Origin: Sphingobacterium sp. N143
GTDB taxonomy: Bacteria > Bacteroidota > Bacteroidia > Sphingobacteriales > Sphingobacteriaceae
Length of the DNA: 64,000 bases
Reading direction: 5' to 3'
Assembly (NCBI RefSeq): GCF_030325625.1
Contig: NZ_JACAIS010000012.1
Span: forward strand, 62,001 to 126,000
The position numbers and the translations under genes were made by a program. The notes under the pieces are model-generated. The model ran no database searches. It had not been told where the DNA came from and worked only from the letters and a program-made list of their open reading frames with translations. Below, piece after piece: positions 1 to 7,806 of this stretch (within the stretch, counting starts at the first letter, position 1; each line of letters begins with the position of its first letter).

Positions 1-348
1 GGCACAAGGTTTACCGATATTTGGGGTGTGGAAAGGACTGATAGTACCCATCAAAGATATTTGGTCAATCCTGCAATTTCAATTGCTTCCTATCCATTCG
101 AAAAAGAGATTGGGTTGAAAGCATTGCGTAAATTTTATGAAGAATATGCTGATGTGCTATTTACGCAATATGGATTTCGGGCATGGATCGATATTCGAAA
201 TAATGATGTCTCAGAAAGTTATCGTGCCAGAAATCAGGCGACAATAGCAATCATGCTTGAAAATGCCAATTCAGGGATGATATGGAAGTTATATGAACAG
301 ATTCCAGAGATAAAAAAGACCTTAGCGACAGTCTATTTGAAGAAATAG
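1..348 (+). CDS. Glycoamylase-like protein, C-terminal end (partial)
   Basis: The frame is open from base 1, so only the last 115 or so codons are present. The segment NQATIAIMLENANSGMIWKL, followed by a short helix ending in PEIKKTL, resembles the C-terminus of the glycoamylase-like family (Pfam PF10091), which usually ends in a 'DQGPIVVMIENYRTGLIWKLF'-type block. Family members are secreted or periplasmic glycoside hydrolases that act on glucans. The signal peptide and catalytic domain lie outside the window, so substrate cannot be judged. The family call rests on this one C-terminal block. Confidence 0.6.
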   Translation, partial: GTRFTDIWGVERTDSTHQRYLVNPAISIASYPFEKEIGLKALRKFYEEYADVLFTQYGFRAWIDIRNNDVSESYRARNQATIAIMLENANSGMIWKLYEQIPEIKKTLATVYLKK

Positions 349-442
349 ATTTGTTACGATAGATGTGGTTGAAAGCGCTATTTTCTGGACTTTTTTCATT
401 ATATTTACACAGCTTAAATCGATATTAAATACGTTAAAAACG

Positions 443-964
443 ATGCTTAGAAAAATTAATTGGGGAATATTAGCCTTATGTGCAAGTTTATCGTTATTTT
501 CCTGTAAGCAGCAGGCTATTGTGGTCAATCCAGGGGCTGTTGTGACCAAGGACGGTACCGATGACGGTCTGAAAAATGTGAAAAAGGAATTTAATGATGC
601 TAAAAGGACAGATGAAGGGATTAAATTTAGTATTTCATCGGATTTGTTGTTTCCAACAAATTCTTCCTATCTATCTGACAAGGCAAAAACTGAAGTAAGT
701 AAGCTTGCCCTCATTTTAAAAGAAAACAATAATAAGATTAAAGTTGACGGGTATACAGATGCGACAGGTACGGAAGAGTATAACCAGTGGCTTTCTGATA
801 AACGTGCTGCATCGGTCAAGAAATTCTTGGTGGATTCTGGTGTAGCAGAAGCACGGATTAAAGCAAAAGGATATGGCCAATCGAATCCTGTGGGAGATAA
901 TAAGACTCCGGAAGGACGACAAAAAAATAGAAGGGTAGAGGTGACCATTTTAGATAAGAAATAA
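443..964 (+). CDS. OmpA-family outer membrane lipoprotein
   Basis: Product of 173 residues. I chose the ATG at 443 rather than the earlier in-frame GTG at 365, because 443 gives a clean lipoprotein signal (MLRKINWGILALCASLSLFSC) with the lipobox Cys at residue 21. An OmpA C-terminal peptidoglycan-binding domain follows at about residues 65-170, with the motifs LFPTNSSYLSDKAKTEV, VDGYTDATGTEEYNQWLSDKRA and RIKAKGYGQSNPV...NRRVEV. Such proteins are anchored in the outer membrane by lipid and bind peptidoglycan through this domain, as Pal does. No tol genes are nearby, so it is not called Pal. A hairpin terminator follows at 988-1023. Confidence 0.85.
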   Translation: MLRKINWGILALCASLSLFSCKQQAIVVNPGAVVTKDGTDDGLKNVKKEFNDAKRTDEGIKFSISSDLLFPTNSSYLSDKAKTEVSKLALILKENNNKIKVDGYTDATGTEEYNQWLSDKRAASVKKFLVDSGVAEARIKAKGYGQSNPVGDNKTPEGRQKNRRVEVTILDKK

Positions 965-987
965 AGCCTTTTTGGTGTTATGCATAG

Positions 988-1023
988 AAAAAAGCGAGAT
1001 ATTATTCAATATCTCGCTTTTTT
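988..1023 (+). terminator. Intrinsic terminator after the OmpA-like gene
   Basis: Perfect 16-bp stem (988-1003 with 1008-1023), 4-base loop, A-run on the left arm and T-run on the right arm. It could work in both directions. It lies 24 bases past the OmpA stop codon. Confidence 0.85.
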
Positions 1024-1157
1024 TATAGACTAAAGCCTGTGCTCCAAAGTTCGATAGTGCTTCAATTTTATGGTTTATTGTAGTATAAGCTGGCTATGCT
1101 ATAACTTATTACTTTAAGTCTAATCTATAGTAAATTGCTTTATATGTAGGTATCAAC

Positions 1158-1193
1158 AAAAAAGCCTCACTATATGAATAGTGAGGCTTTTTT
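1158..1193 (-). terminator. Intrinsic terminator of the tRNA-Gly/tRNA-Leu unit
   Basis: Perfect 16-bp stem (1158-1173 with 1178-1193) around an ATGA loop, flanked by A and T runs. It begins 2 bases beyond the 3' end of tRNA-Leu on the minus strand, so it ends the two-tRNA transcript. Confidence 0.85.
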
Positions 1194-1195
1194 TG

Positions 1196-1280
1196 TACCT
1201 AGGGCGGGAATCGAACCCGCACTCCCTTAACGGGAACAGGATTTTAAGTCCTGCGTGTCTACCAGTTCCACCACCTAGGC
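1196..1280 (-). tRNA. tRNA-Leu (anticodon TAA)
   Basis: On the minus strand the sequence folds as a class II tRNA of 85 nt. The acceptor pairs GCCTAGG with CCTAGGT (one G-U at 1-72), the D-arm is TGGTGGAACTGGTAGACACG, the anticodon loop contains TAA, there is a variable arm, and the T-arm is GCGGGTTCGATTCCCGC. The discriminator base is A, as expected for leucine. CCA is not encoded. It lies 5 bases downstream of tRNA-Gly in the same transcript. Confidence 0.95.
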
Positions 1281-1285
1281 AGGTG

Positions 1286-1358
1286 AGCGAAAAACGAGAT
1301 TCGAACTCGCGACCCCAACCTTGGCAAGGTTGTGCTCTACCAACTGAGCTATTTTCGC
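1286..1358 (-). tRNA. tRNA-Gly (anticodon GCC)
   Basis: 73-nt cloverleaf on the minus strand: acceptor GCGAAAA with TTTTCGC, D-arm TAGCTCAGTTGGTAGAGCA, anticodon arm AACCTTGGCAAGGTT with GCC, and T-arm GCGAGTTCGAATCTCGT. CCA is not encoded. It is first in the two-tRNA unit and is preceded by a consensus promoter at 1411-1442. Confidence 0.95.
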
Positions 1359-1410
1359 ATGGAATTTTATTTCAACTTTAAAAAGAACCTTGCGTTCCTT
1401 TTTGGTGATG

Positions 1411-1442
1411 CAAATATAGAGCGAAAATTCAATATTGCAAAA
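1411..1442 (-). promoter_or_regulatory. Bacteroidota-type promoter for the tRNA unit
   Basis: On the minus strand a TTTTG (1438-1442) is followed after 19 bases by TATATTTG (1411-1418), matching the Bacteroidota -33/-7 consensus TTTG/TAnnTTTG. The expected start is near 1404, giving a leader of about 45 nt before tRNA-Gly. The leader holds a short imperfect hairpin (about 1381-1404). Confidence 0.75.
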
Positions 1443-1469
1443 TATTTGTTTACTTTATTTTATTGTTTT

Positions 1470-1958
1470 CTATAACTCCTTTGAATTCAGTATAGAAAAA
1501 ATAAGATCGCTTTCAAATCCGCGGGATAGCGCAAACTGATAAACTTTATTTTTGACGATATAAGGTGTTTGGCCATTGATTTCATGGATTTTTTTATCGA
1601 TAATATTCGCTAAGACGGTTTCATACTCATCGGTGTCAATTTGTCGAAATGCAATTTTTATCAATTGTTCAGAAACTCTTTTCGCCTTTAATGCCTGTTT
1701 AATCTTAATTTTTCCCCAACCTTTCATCCGAAGCTTACCTTGGCTATAAGCAACGGCGAAGCGTTCTTCGTTTAAAAAGTTTTCCGTGATCAAATTTGCG
1801 ATAATATTCTCCACATCTTCCTCATGAAGTCCCCAGCCATAGAGTTTGTCCCTTACTTCTTGTTGTGCCCTTTCTTGATAGGCACAGTAGTTCTCGGCTT
1901 TTAATTGCGCCTGACGAGGAGTAAGGGATTTGCTGTTCTTTTTTTCTTCTTCAAACAT
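1470..1958 (-). CDS. recX: Regulatory protein RecX
   Basis: Product of 162 residues with the three-helix repeats of RecX: YCAYQERAQQEVRDKLYGWGL, LITENFLNEERFAVAYSQGKLRMKGWGKIKIKQALKAKRVS, and a C-terminal repeat. RecX binds RecA filaments and limits their growth during recombination and the SOS response. No recA is nearby, so here it is a lone gene, transcribed divergently from murF-alr across a 75-base AT-rich gap. Length and domain make-up are normal. Confidence 0.9.
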   Translation of the reverse strand: MFEEEKKNSKSLTPRQAQLKAENYCAYQERAQQEVRDKLYGWGLHEEDVENIIANLITENFLNEERFAVAYSQGKLRMKGWGKIKIKQALKAKRVSEQLIKIAFRQIDTDEYETVLANIIDKKIHEINGQTPYIVKNKVYQFALSRGFESDLIFSILNSKEL

Positions 1959-2033
1959 ATTGTCAAAATTTCAAAAATAATATGAAATAATTAAAAAAAT
2001 GTTCAGTTTTGATCCAATCAAAACATCAGGAGA

Positions 2034-4475
2034 ATGTACAAAATATCGGAAATCGTTCAGATTTTACATCCTAATCGCTCATTTATCACGGATCCAGATT
2101 CTTTAATTCAGCATTTATTTTACGATAGCCGGAAAATTGTCCAAGCAGATAATGGTGTATTTTTTGCCTTGCAGATGAGTAGGGACGGGCATCGTTATAT
2201 AGAAGAAGCATACAATAAAGGCGTGAGAAACTTTATATTGCAAATTGATGAAGGGCAGGAACACGTATTCTCGGATGCTAATCTTATTTGGGTATCCAAT
2301 AGTCTTGAAGCCATGCAGATACTGGCAGCATTTCATAGGCAAAAATTTAATTACCCAATTATAGGGATCACAGGAAGTAACGGTAAGACCATTGTAAAAG
2401 AATGGCTGTATCAGCTGATGTCGCCAGAATATAAGATCTATCGAAGCCCTAAAAGTTATAATTCACAATTGGGGGTGGCCCTCTCGTTATGGGGCTTGTC
2501 CGATCAGTATAATCTTGCGATTATTGAAGCTGGGATCTCAGCGCGTGGAGAGATGCTGCGGTTGGAGAATATGATAAAACCAACCATTGGGGTATTGACT
2601 AATATAGGTGTGGCACATAAGACTGGTTTTGAATCAAAAGAAGAAAAGATATACGAAAAAATAAATCTTTTCAGTGATGTTGAAACGATGATCTTTCCCG
2701 ATCATTACCTGGTAAATATCCAATTGCCATATAGGCCCAGGAAGTTTTCCTGGGGATATGAGGAAGGTCTCCCACTAGAAGTCTATTCTATCAAGAAAGT
2801 TAATGAAAAGTGCTCAGTGGCAACATTATTCTATGGTGGGCGGACGTTTGCGGTAGAAATACCTTTCGTTGATAAAGGGAATGTAGAAAATGCAATCAAC
2901 TGCGTTGCAGTGATGTTAAGATTTGGTTACGAAAGTGACGTGATCGCTTCTCGAATCAAGGAATTGCAACCAATGGCCATGCGGCTTGAGCTAAAGAAAG
3001 GAAAAAAGAACAGTTCAGTTATCGACGATTCCTATAGTAACGATTTGGATGCTCTGCAAATTGCTCTGGAATTTTTGAATCAACAGGGACAGCACGCGCG
3101 AAAGATATTGATCTTGTCTGATATATCGGGGGTCAGTGTCAGTGATGAAAAAAGTCTGTCCAAATTAAAGAAATTACTTGCAGAATCTCATTTAGACAAA
3201 TTGATATTGATCGGAGAGGTTCTCCCACAGATTGCCGACCAGTTTAATATTCCTACCCTATCTTATACGGACACCTCTGCATTTTTAAAAGATATTAGAT
3301 CTGTTCATTTTGACGATTCTACAATTTTATTAAAAGGAGGGAGAGAATTTCATTTTGAACGGATCAGCAGATTGCTAGTCGCAAAATCGCATGATACAGT
3401 TCTTGAGATTAATTTAAATGCACTGGAGAATAATTTGAATGTTTACCGTCAATTGGTTCCTAAGCACGTTAAATTGATGACGATGGTAAAAGCGTTCTCC
3501 TATGGCAGTGGAAACGTTGAAATCGCAAATCTTCTTCAATTTAATCGGGTTGATTATCTGACAGTTGCATTTGCAGATGAAGGTGTGGATCTCAGAGGTA
3601 TGGGAATAACATTACCCATTGTCGTGATGAGCCCTGATGAGAATACTTTTGAATCAATCGTCCAGCATGATCTTGAACCCGAGATTTATAGTTTTAGGAT
3701 ACTGCATGCTTTTTTGAATTTTTTAAAAGGGAAAGGTATTTCATCATTTCCGATTCATATTAAGATAGATACTGGAATGCATCGTCTTGGATTTATGCCT
3801 GATGAAGTGGATCAGCTAGTCTCTATATTAAATACAGATTCCATCCTTCAGGTAAAATCAGCATTTTCCCATTTGGCATCAGCAGGAAATGAAAAAGACA
3901 ACGATTTTACGCAAAGACAAATTGATCTTTTGGATCAATTTACGAAACGACTGGAAGCGGGATTAGGCTATTCATTTCTCCGTCATATTGCAGCAACTTC
4001 AGGCATAGAATTATGGCCCCAAGCCTATTTTGATATGGTTCGATTAGGGATCGGCCTATATGGGATTGATATTGAAAGGCACGACCTGCCTATCCGGGAA
4101 GTCAGTACATTGAAGACAAATGTAACTCAGATAAAATACCTTTCTGCTACCGAGACCGTAGGGTATAATCGGCACGGGGTTTTGCACCGGGACAGCAAAG
4201 TGGCAACGATCAAGATCGGTTATGCTGATGGTTATGATCGACGCTTTGGGAACGGAGTAGGGAAGATGATGGTCAACGGTTATCTTGTTCAAACGATTGG
4301 TGATATCTGTATGGATATGTGTATGCTGGATGTTACTGACATCGAGGTTGGAGAGGAAGATGAAGTGATTGTGTATCCCGATATCAAGCAAGCTGCAAAA
4401 TCTATTGGAACTATTCCTTATGAGTTGCTGACAAGTATCTCACAGCGTGTAAAAAGAGTGTATTTTTATGAATAG
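2034..4475 (+). CDS. MurF-alanine racemase fusion
   Basis: An 813-residue bifunctional enzyme of peptidoglycan precursor synthesis. The N-terminal half (about 1-450) is UDP-N-acetylmuramoyl-tripeptide:D-Ala-D-Ala ligase, with the ATP-binding GITGSNGKT at about 111-119. The C-terminal half (about 455-813) is a PLP-dependent alanine racemase. Its PLP lysine is in MTMVKAFSYGSG (about K485, where most racemases have KANAYGHG), with VGYN and IGYADGYDRRF downstream. Racemase makes D-Ala and MurF attaches the dipeptide, so the fusion joins supply and use. This fusion is known in Bacteroidetes. The start ATG follows an AGGAGA ribosome site. Confidence 0.95.
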   Translation: MYKISEIVQILHPNRSFITDPDSLIQHLFYDSRKIVQADNGVFFALQMSRDGHRYIEEAYNKGVRNFILQIDEGQEHVFSDANLIWVSNSLEAMQILAAFHRQKFNYPIIGITGSNGKTIVKEWLYQLMSPEYKIYRSPKSYNSQLGVALSLWGLSDQYNLAIIEAGISARGEMLRLENMIKPTIGVLTNIGVAHKTGFESKEEKIYEKINLFSDVETMIFPDHYLVNIQLPYRPRKFSWGYEEGLPLEVYSIKKVNEKCSVATLFYGGRTFAVEIPFVDKGNVENAINCVAVMLRFGYESDVIASRIKELQPMAMRLELKKGKKNSSVIDDSYSNDLDALQIALEFLNQQGQHARKILILSDISGVSVSDEKSLSKLKKLLAESHLDKLILIGEVLPQIADQFNIPTLSYTDTSAFLKDIRSVHFDDSTILLKGGREFHFERISRLLVAKSHDTVLEINLNALENNLNVYRQLVPKHVKLMTMVKAFSYGSGNVEIANLLQFNRVDYLTVAFADEGVDLRGMGITLPIVVMSPDENTFESIVQHDLEPEIYSFRILHAFLNFLKGKGISSFPIHIKIDTGMHRLGFMPDEVDQLVSILNTDSILQVKSAFSHLASAGNEKDNDFTQRQIDLLDQFTKRLEAGLGYSFLRHIAATSGIELWPQAYFDMVRLGIGLYGIDIERHDLPIREVSTLKTNVTQIKYLSATETVGYNRHGVLHRDSKVATIKIGYADGYDRRFGNGVGKMMVNGYLVQTIGDICMDMCMLDVTDIEVGEEDEVIVYPDIKQAAKSIGTIPYELLTSISQRVKRVYFYE

Positions 4476-4524
4476 TAAAGGATATTCTGCATTTTTGTAT
4501 TAATATTTGAAGATAACTTAACGT

Positions 4525-5124
4525 ATGATTAGAAAACTGTTCAGAGGATTTATCAATTATTTAATTCGGGGTATACTGGTTGTTGTGCCTTTAGCAGGAG
4601 CTGTCTTTTTGATTGTGTGGATTGTTGCGTCCATCGACTCTGCTCTTAATCTAACGGAACATTTTCTTCAGGATGAGAAAGGGCATCCCCTGTACATACC
4701 AGGAATAGGAATTCTTACCGTCATGCTGGTTCTTGTTCTGGCAGGGGTGATATTTACCAATTTTGTGACCGACCCGATCAAGGGGTGGATCAATCATCAG
4801 ATCAAAAGAATACCCCTCTTGAATACGCTATATACTTCTATCAAGGATTTTACAGAAGCGTTTGTTGGCGATGCAAAGAAATTTAACGAACCGGTATTAA
4901 TTACGGTAAATGAGTTTGGACTCAAGAAAATAGGCTTTTTGACACAACATGATTTGAAAAGTATTGGATTAGAGAACGATGTAATGGTTTATTTTCCTTA
5001 TTCTTATTCTTTTGCGGGGCAAGTGGTTATTATTAGTGGGGATAAGGTCAAAAAATTAAATATGTCACCAACGGATGCTATGAAATTGGTTGTTTCTGGA
5101 GGTGTCAGTGGAATAGATCATTAA
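4525..5124 (+). CDS. DUF502 family membrane protein
   Basis: Product of 199 residues with two hydrophobic segments (about 13-37, YLIRGILVVVPLAGAVFLIV, and about 62-84), a basic amphipathic stretch (HQIKRIPLLNTLYTSIKDFTEAF) and a C-terminal soluble domain ending in AMKLVVSGG. This matches the DUF502 family (PF04367). Its molecular role is unknown to me. The gene lies 49 bases after murF-alr on the same strand and may be co-transcribed with it. A hairpin terminator at 5147-5179 ends the unit. Confidence 0.85.
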   Translation: MIRKLFRGFINYLIRGILVVVPLAGAVFLIVWIVASIDSALNLTEHFLQDEKGHPLYIPGIGILTVMLVLVLAGVIFTNFVTDPIKGWINHQIKRIPLLNTLYTSIKDFTEAFVGDAKKFNEPVLITVNEFGLKKIGFLTQHDLKSIGLENDVMVYFPYSYSFAGQVVIISGDKVKKLNMSPTDAMKLVVSGGVSGIDH

Positions 5125-5146
5125 TACGATAGCAATGATACAATAG

Positions 5147-5179
5147 AAAGGGTGAGAACTTGTGATGTTTTCACCCTTT
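5147..5179. terminator. Convergent terminator between the DUF502 gene and pirin gene
   Basis: 13-bp stem (5147-5159 with 5167-5179, one wobble) with loop TTGTGAT. T-runs on either strand suit termination from both convergent genes. Confidence 0.8.
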
Positions 5180-5202
5180 TTTATCATTTATGAATTAAAG
5201 CC

Positions 5203-6102
5203 TTACGCTTTTTTTTGCCCTAATGCCGGATTTACTGGGGGAATGGGGATGTAGCCGTCATCCCCGGGTACTTTGGGGAATTCATGCCGTTCCCACTTTT
5301 CTCGGGCAGCTTTTAATGTCTCAATATCAGAAGCAACAAAATTCCAGTCGATATAACGTTGTTCAGGAAAAGGTTCTCCCCCAAAAATATAAACGGATGT
5401 TCCGGCTTTCATTTCGAATTCACATAATCTGGCATCTTTGGCAACAAGGATCTGTTTTGGACCAAATTCTTGTCCTTCAGCCTGAACGGAACCATGGAGG
5501 ATATATAAACCACTTTCACCGTATAGATGGTTTCCAAGTTTAATGTGAGCATCTTCTTTGGCTTTAATTTCAATGAGATATAATGGGCTATGGACAGGTA
5601 CTTCTGAACGATGTCCATTGATTTCGCCTGCGATCAGGCAGTAACTTACATCACCTTCTGTCCAATGTGGAAGCTGAGGCTCTTCAATGTGTACAAAGCT
5701 TGGATCCATTTTTTCCAAGTCTTTTGGTAAGGCCACCCAAATCTGTAGGCCATGTAGATCATGGGCTACTGATCGCAGGGATTCTGGCGTTCTTTCAGAG
5801 TGGGTTACACCCCGCCCAGCTGTCATCCAATTAACAGCTCCAGGTTTTATTTCGATAGCATTCCCTAAACTGTCTCTATGCATGATACTTCCTTCAAACA
5901 GATAAGTCAACGTTGATAACCCAATATGTGGATGCGGTGCAATGTCCATAAAATGGGGATCGGAGATTTTATCAGGACCCATATGGTCAATAAAGATAAA
6001 AGGGCCAACCATACGTTTTTGTCTAAAAGGAAGTAATCTTCCAACCAAGAAATTACCTATGTCTGCGGCTCTTTCTTCGATAACTATTGCAATATTTGAC
6101 AT
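5203..6102 (-). CDS. Pirin family protein
   Basis: Product of 299 residues, a bicupin. The N-terminal pirin domain carries the metal-binding pattern APHPHIGLSTLTYLFEGSIMHRDS...GAVNWMTAGRGVTHSE, with the expected His and Glu ligands, and a C-terminal pirin domain follows (PVHSPLYLIEIKAKEDA...). Pirins bind Fe(II) or other metals. Some act as quercetin 2,3-dioxygenases, and the role of most bacterial ones is unsettled. It is divergent from the gene at 6148, which has a TATTTTTG -7 box at 6113-6120. Confidence 0.9.
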   Translation of the reverse strand: MSNIAIVIEERAADIGNFLVGRLLPFRQKRMVGPFIFIDHMGPDKISDPHFMDIAPHPHIGLSTLTYLFEGSIMHRDSLGNAIEIKPGAVNWMTAGRGVTHSERTPESLRSVAHDLHGLQIWVALPKDLEKMDPSFVHIEEPQLPHWTEGDVSYCLIAGEINGHRSEVPVHSPLYLIEIKAKEDAHIKLGNHLYGESGLYILHGSVQAEGQEFGPKQILVAKDARLCEFEMKAGTSVYIFGGEPFPEQRYIDWNFVASDIETLKAAREKWERHEFPKVPGDDGYIPIPPVNPALGQKKA

Positions 6103-6147
6103 AATGTTTCCTTATTTTTGTGATTCTAATCTAAAGCAATTTAAGAA

Positions 6148-6750
6148 ATGTCAGGTATAATCAATCGTTTTCTGCGTAAAAAGAGTGTAAGAAATGAAGA
6201 GGCGCTGGTATTGGCTAACCGATTGTCGTTTGGAAATAGTCAGTTTGACCGTTTTCTCGCTGAAATGGTGATAGGTCGCACGCCCGATCTGGTAGCCACA
6301 TATATGACATTCCAAAAAAACATGTTGATGCTTGATATTGAAAAGCCAGTGTTAATGGATGCAGAGCTGGGTCGATTGAATCAATACCTCATGTTGGTCC
6401 AGGAGCTGATGCCCGACACTTTTCAGCTGAAATGGGAAAATCGCTTTCCTTCTGAAAGGAAGGTATTTCTTCCGCCGCTGATTTTATTCCCTCTGATACA
6501 GCATGCTTTGTCAAAGGGTTATAACAGTATGGCCAGTCAGCCAGTAAGAATTCGTTTGTCTGGAACGCCTAGGGTTATTCAACTGGAGGTAAGTCATCGG
6601 GTGAACCATTATTTGGAGGGGCAATTTCAGCACGCTTTGATTCAGGACTTTCAAAAAAGACTGGATTATCTTTTCCCCGAGCAACATAATTTATTGCTGA
6701 ACAGCAACAGTAATATCTGTAGAGCCACCCTAACTCTCCACTTTAAATAA
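6148..6750 (+). CDS. Degenerate LytS/YehU-type histidine kinase-like protein
   Basis: Product of 200 residues without signal peptide or membrane segment. The middle resembles the LytS family (His_kinase, PF06580) end to end: VLMDAELGRLNQYLMLVQEL corresponds to 'L.EEL..L..YL.IE', and VFLPPLILFPLIQHALSKGYNS to 'IPPLLLQPLVENAIKHG'. The C-terminal FQKRLDYLFPEQHNLLL...ATLTLHF corresponds to the GLGL-like end of the ATPase domain. The phospho-acceptor block HFLFN is absent and the N-box ENA is QHA, so catalysis looks unlikely. No response regulator is adjacent. It overlaps the convergent HAD gene by 8 bases. Function unknown. Confidence 0.55.
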   Translation: MSGIINRFLRKKSVRNEEALVLANRLSFGNSQFDRFLAEMVIGRTPDLVATYMTFQKNMLMLDIEKPVLMDAELGRLNQYLMLVQELMPDTFQLKWENRFPSERKVFLPPLILFPLIQHALSKGYNSMASQPVRIRLSGTPRVIQLEVSHRVNHYLEGQFQHALIQDFQKRLDYLFPEQHNLLLNSNSNICRATLTLHFK

Positions 6751-7525
6751 TATTAAAATGTTTTAAAGCATTCCAGATACCATCATTGTCAACATCGTCT
6801 GTGATGTAATCAGCGATTTCTTTTACTTCAGGGTTAGCATTTCCCATAGCGATTCCGATTTGGGTGTGCGCGAGCATTGTAATATCGTTGCCGCCATCCC
6901 CGAATGACATGGTCTCTGATAATTCAATTCCAAAATGGTTTAGGAAAATGTCTATGCCAACTTTTTTACTTTGTCCAGTGGGATTAATATCAGCAAAGAT
7001 GGGGGTCCAGCGTGATGCGACCGAGTTGGGCATAACGTTTTCCATAAATTCAGCTTCTTCCTCAGGAGGAATAAAGACATTGATCTGCATGACAGAAGCT
7101 AAGTCAAAGTCTTTTTCATAATCACGTATTGGTGGTGTAGGGACATTGACCTGCTGATACATTTTCGTCACTTCCGGATTGTCTCGGTTTAACGATATCT
7201 CTTTCTCAGACATAAACGAAAAAGTAAGATCGTTATGCTGTTTTGCATAATCAAGTAGTGAGCGGATATCTTTTTGAAGAATATTATTTTTATAAATAAC
7301 CAGTTCCTCTTTGGTTAGGCAATATCCTCCGTTGAATGTGATATATCCGTCGAAATCAAGATAACGGATGTGGCCCAGTTGATTGAAAGATCGTCCAGTT
7401 GATACAAACACTTTAATATCTTTTTCTTTTAACAGCTGAAACGCTTGTTGGGTGGATGCGGGGACTTGATGAGTTTTGAAACTTAACAACGTTCCATCAA
7501 TATCAAAAAAAATAGCTTTAACCAT
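6743..7525 (-). CDS. Cof-type HAD superfamily phosphatase
   Basis: Product of 260 residues when started at MVKAIFFDIDGTLLSF. An upstream in-frame start at 7582 would lie before the TATATTTG box at 7544-7551, so 7525 is preferred. HAD motif I is FDIDGTLL (nucleophile Asp8, acid/base Asp10), motif II is FVSTGRS, and motifs III/IV are KKVGIDIF and MSFGDGGNDITML. A C2-type cap lies in between, as in Cof/YbjI/YidA proteins, which hydrolyse sugar phosphates or flavin phosphates. The substrate cannot be read from sequence. The last 8 bases overlap the convergent gene. Confidence 0.9.
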   Translation of the reverse strand: MVKAIFFDIDGTLLSFKTHQVPASTQQAFQLLKEKDIKVFVSTGRSFNQLGHIRYLDFDGYITFNGGYCLTKEELVIYKNNILQKDIRSLLDYAKQHNDLTFSFMSEKEISLNRDNPEVTKMYQQVNVPTPPIRDYEKDFDLASVMQINVFIPPEEEAEFMENVMPNSVASRWTPIFADINPTGQSKKVGIDIFLNHFGIELSETMSFGDGGNDITMLAHTQIGIAMGNANPEVKEIADYITDDVDNDGIWNALKHFNII

Positions 7526-7753
7526 GGGATTTATTGTCAGATTCAAATATAGTAAATACCTAGGATAGTGTAACTGGTACAATATTAAATTTTTATTTTC
7601 TCACAATAATATCATGGCATTTTGAAGAAAATAGCGTTGTAATTTTGCAGAGCAATACCATATCAATCGTTATTTCATAGGCTAACTTTAGTGGATTTTC
7701 GCAAAAATCTGACACAATCTTAGCTAAGAATTTCGTAAATTTCAAGTTCTAAA

Positions 7754-7775
7754 AAATGTAAATATTCTTACATTT
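7754..7775. promoter_or_regulatory. Inverted repeat upstream of dnaE
   Basis: AAATGTAA (7754-7761) and its exact reverse complement TTACATTT (7768-7775) are separated by 6 bases, 31 bases before the dnaE start. The right arm overlaps a near-consensus -7 box, TACATTTA (7769-7776). It could be an operator or a chance feature of AT-rich DNA. A better -7 match, TAATTTTG, lies upstream at 7640-7647. The rest of the 7526-7806 gap shows nothing else. Confidence 0.35.
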
Positions 7776-7806
7776 AATGTGTTGTACTAAAGATATTTAG
7801 AGTTAT

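Noticed and set aside
1181..1381. Plus-strand reading frame across the tRNA pair
   Set aside because: It is the antisense of tRNA-Leu and tRNA-Gly, which fold fully on the minus strand.
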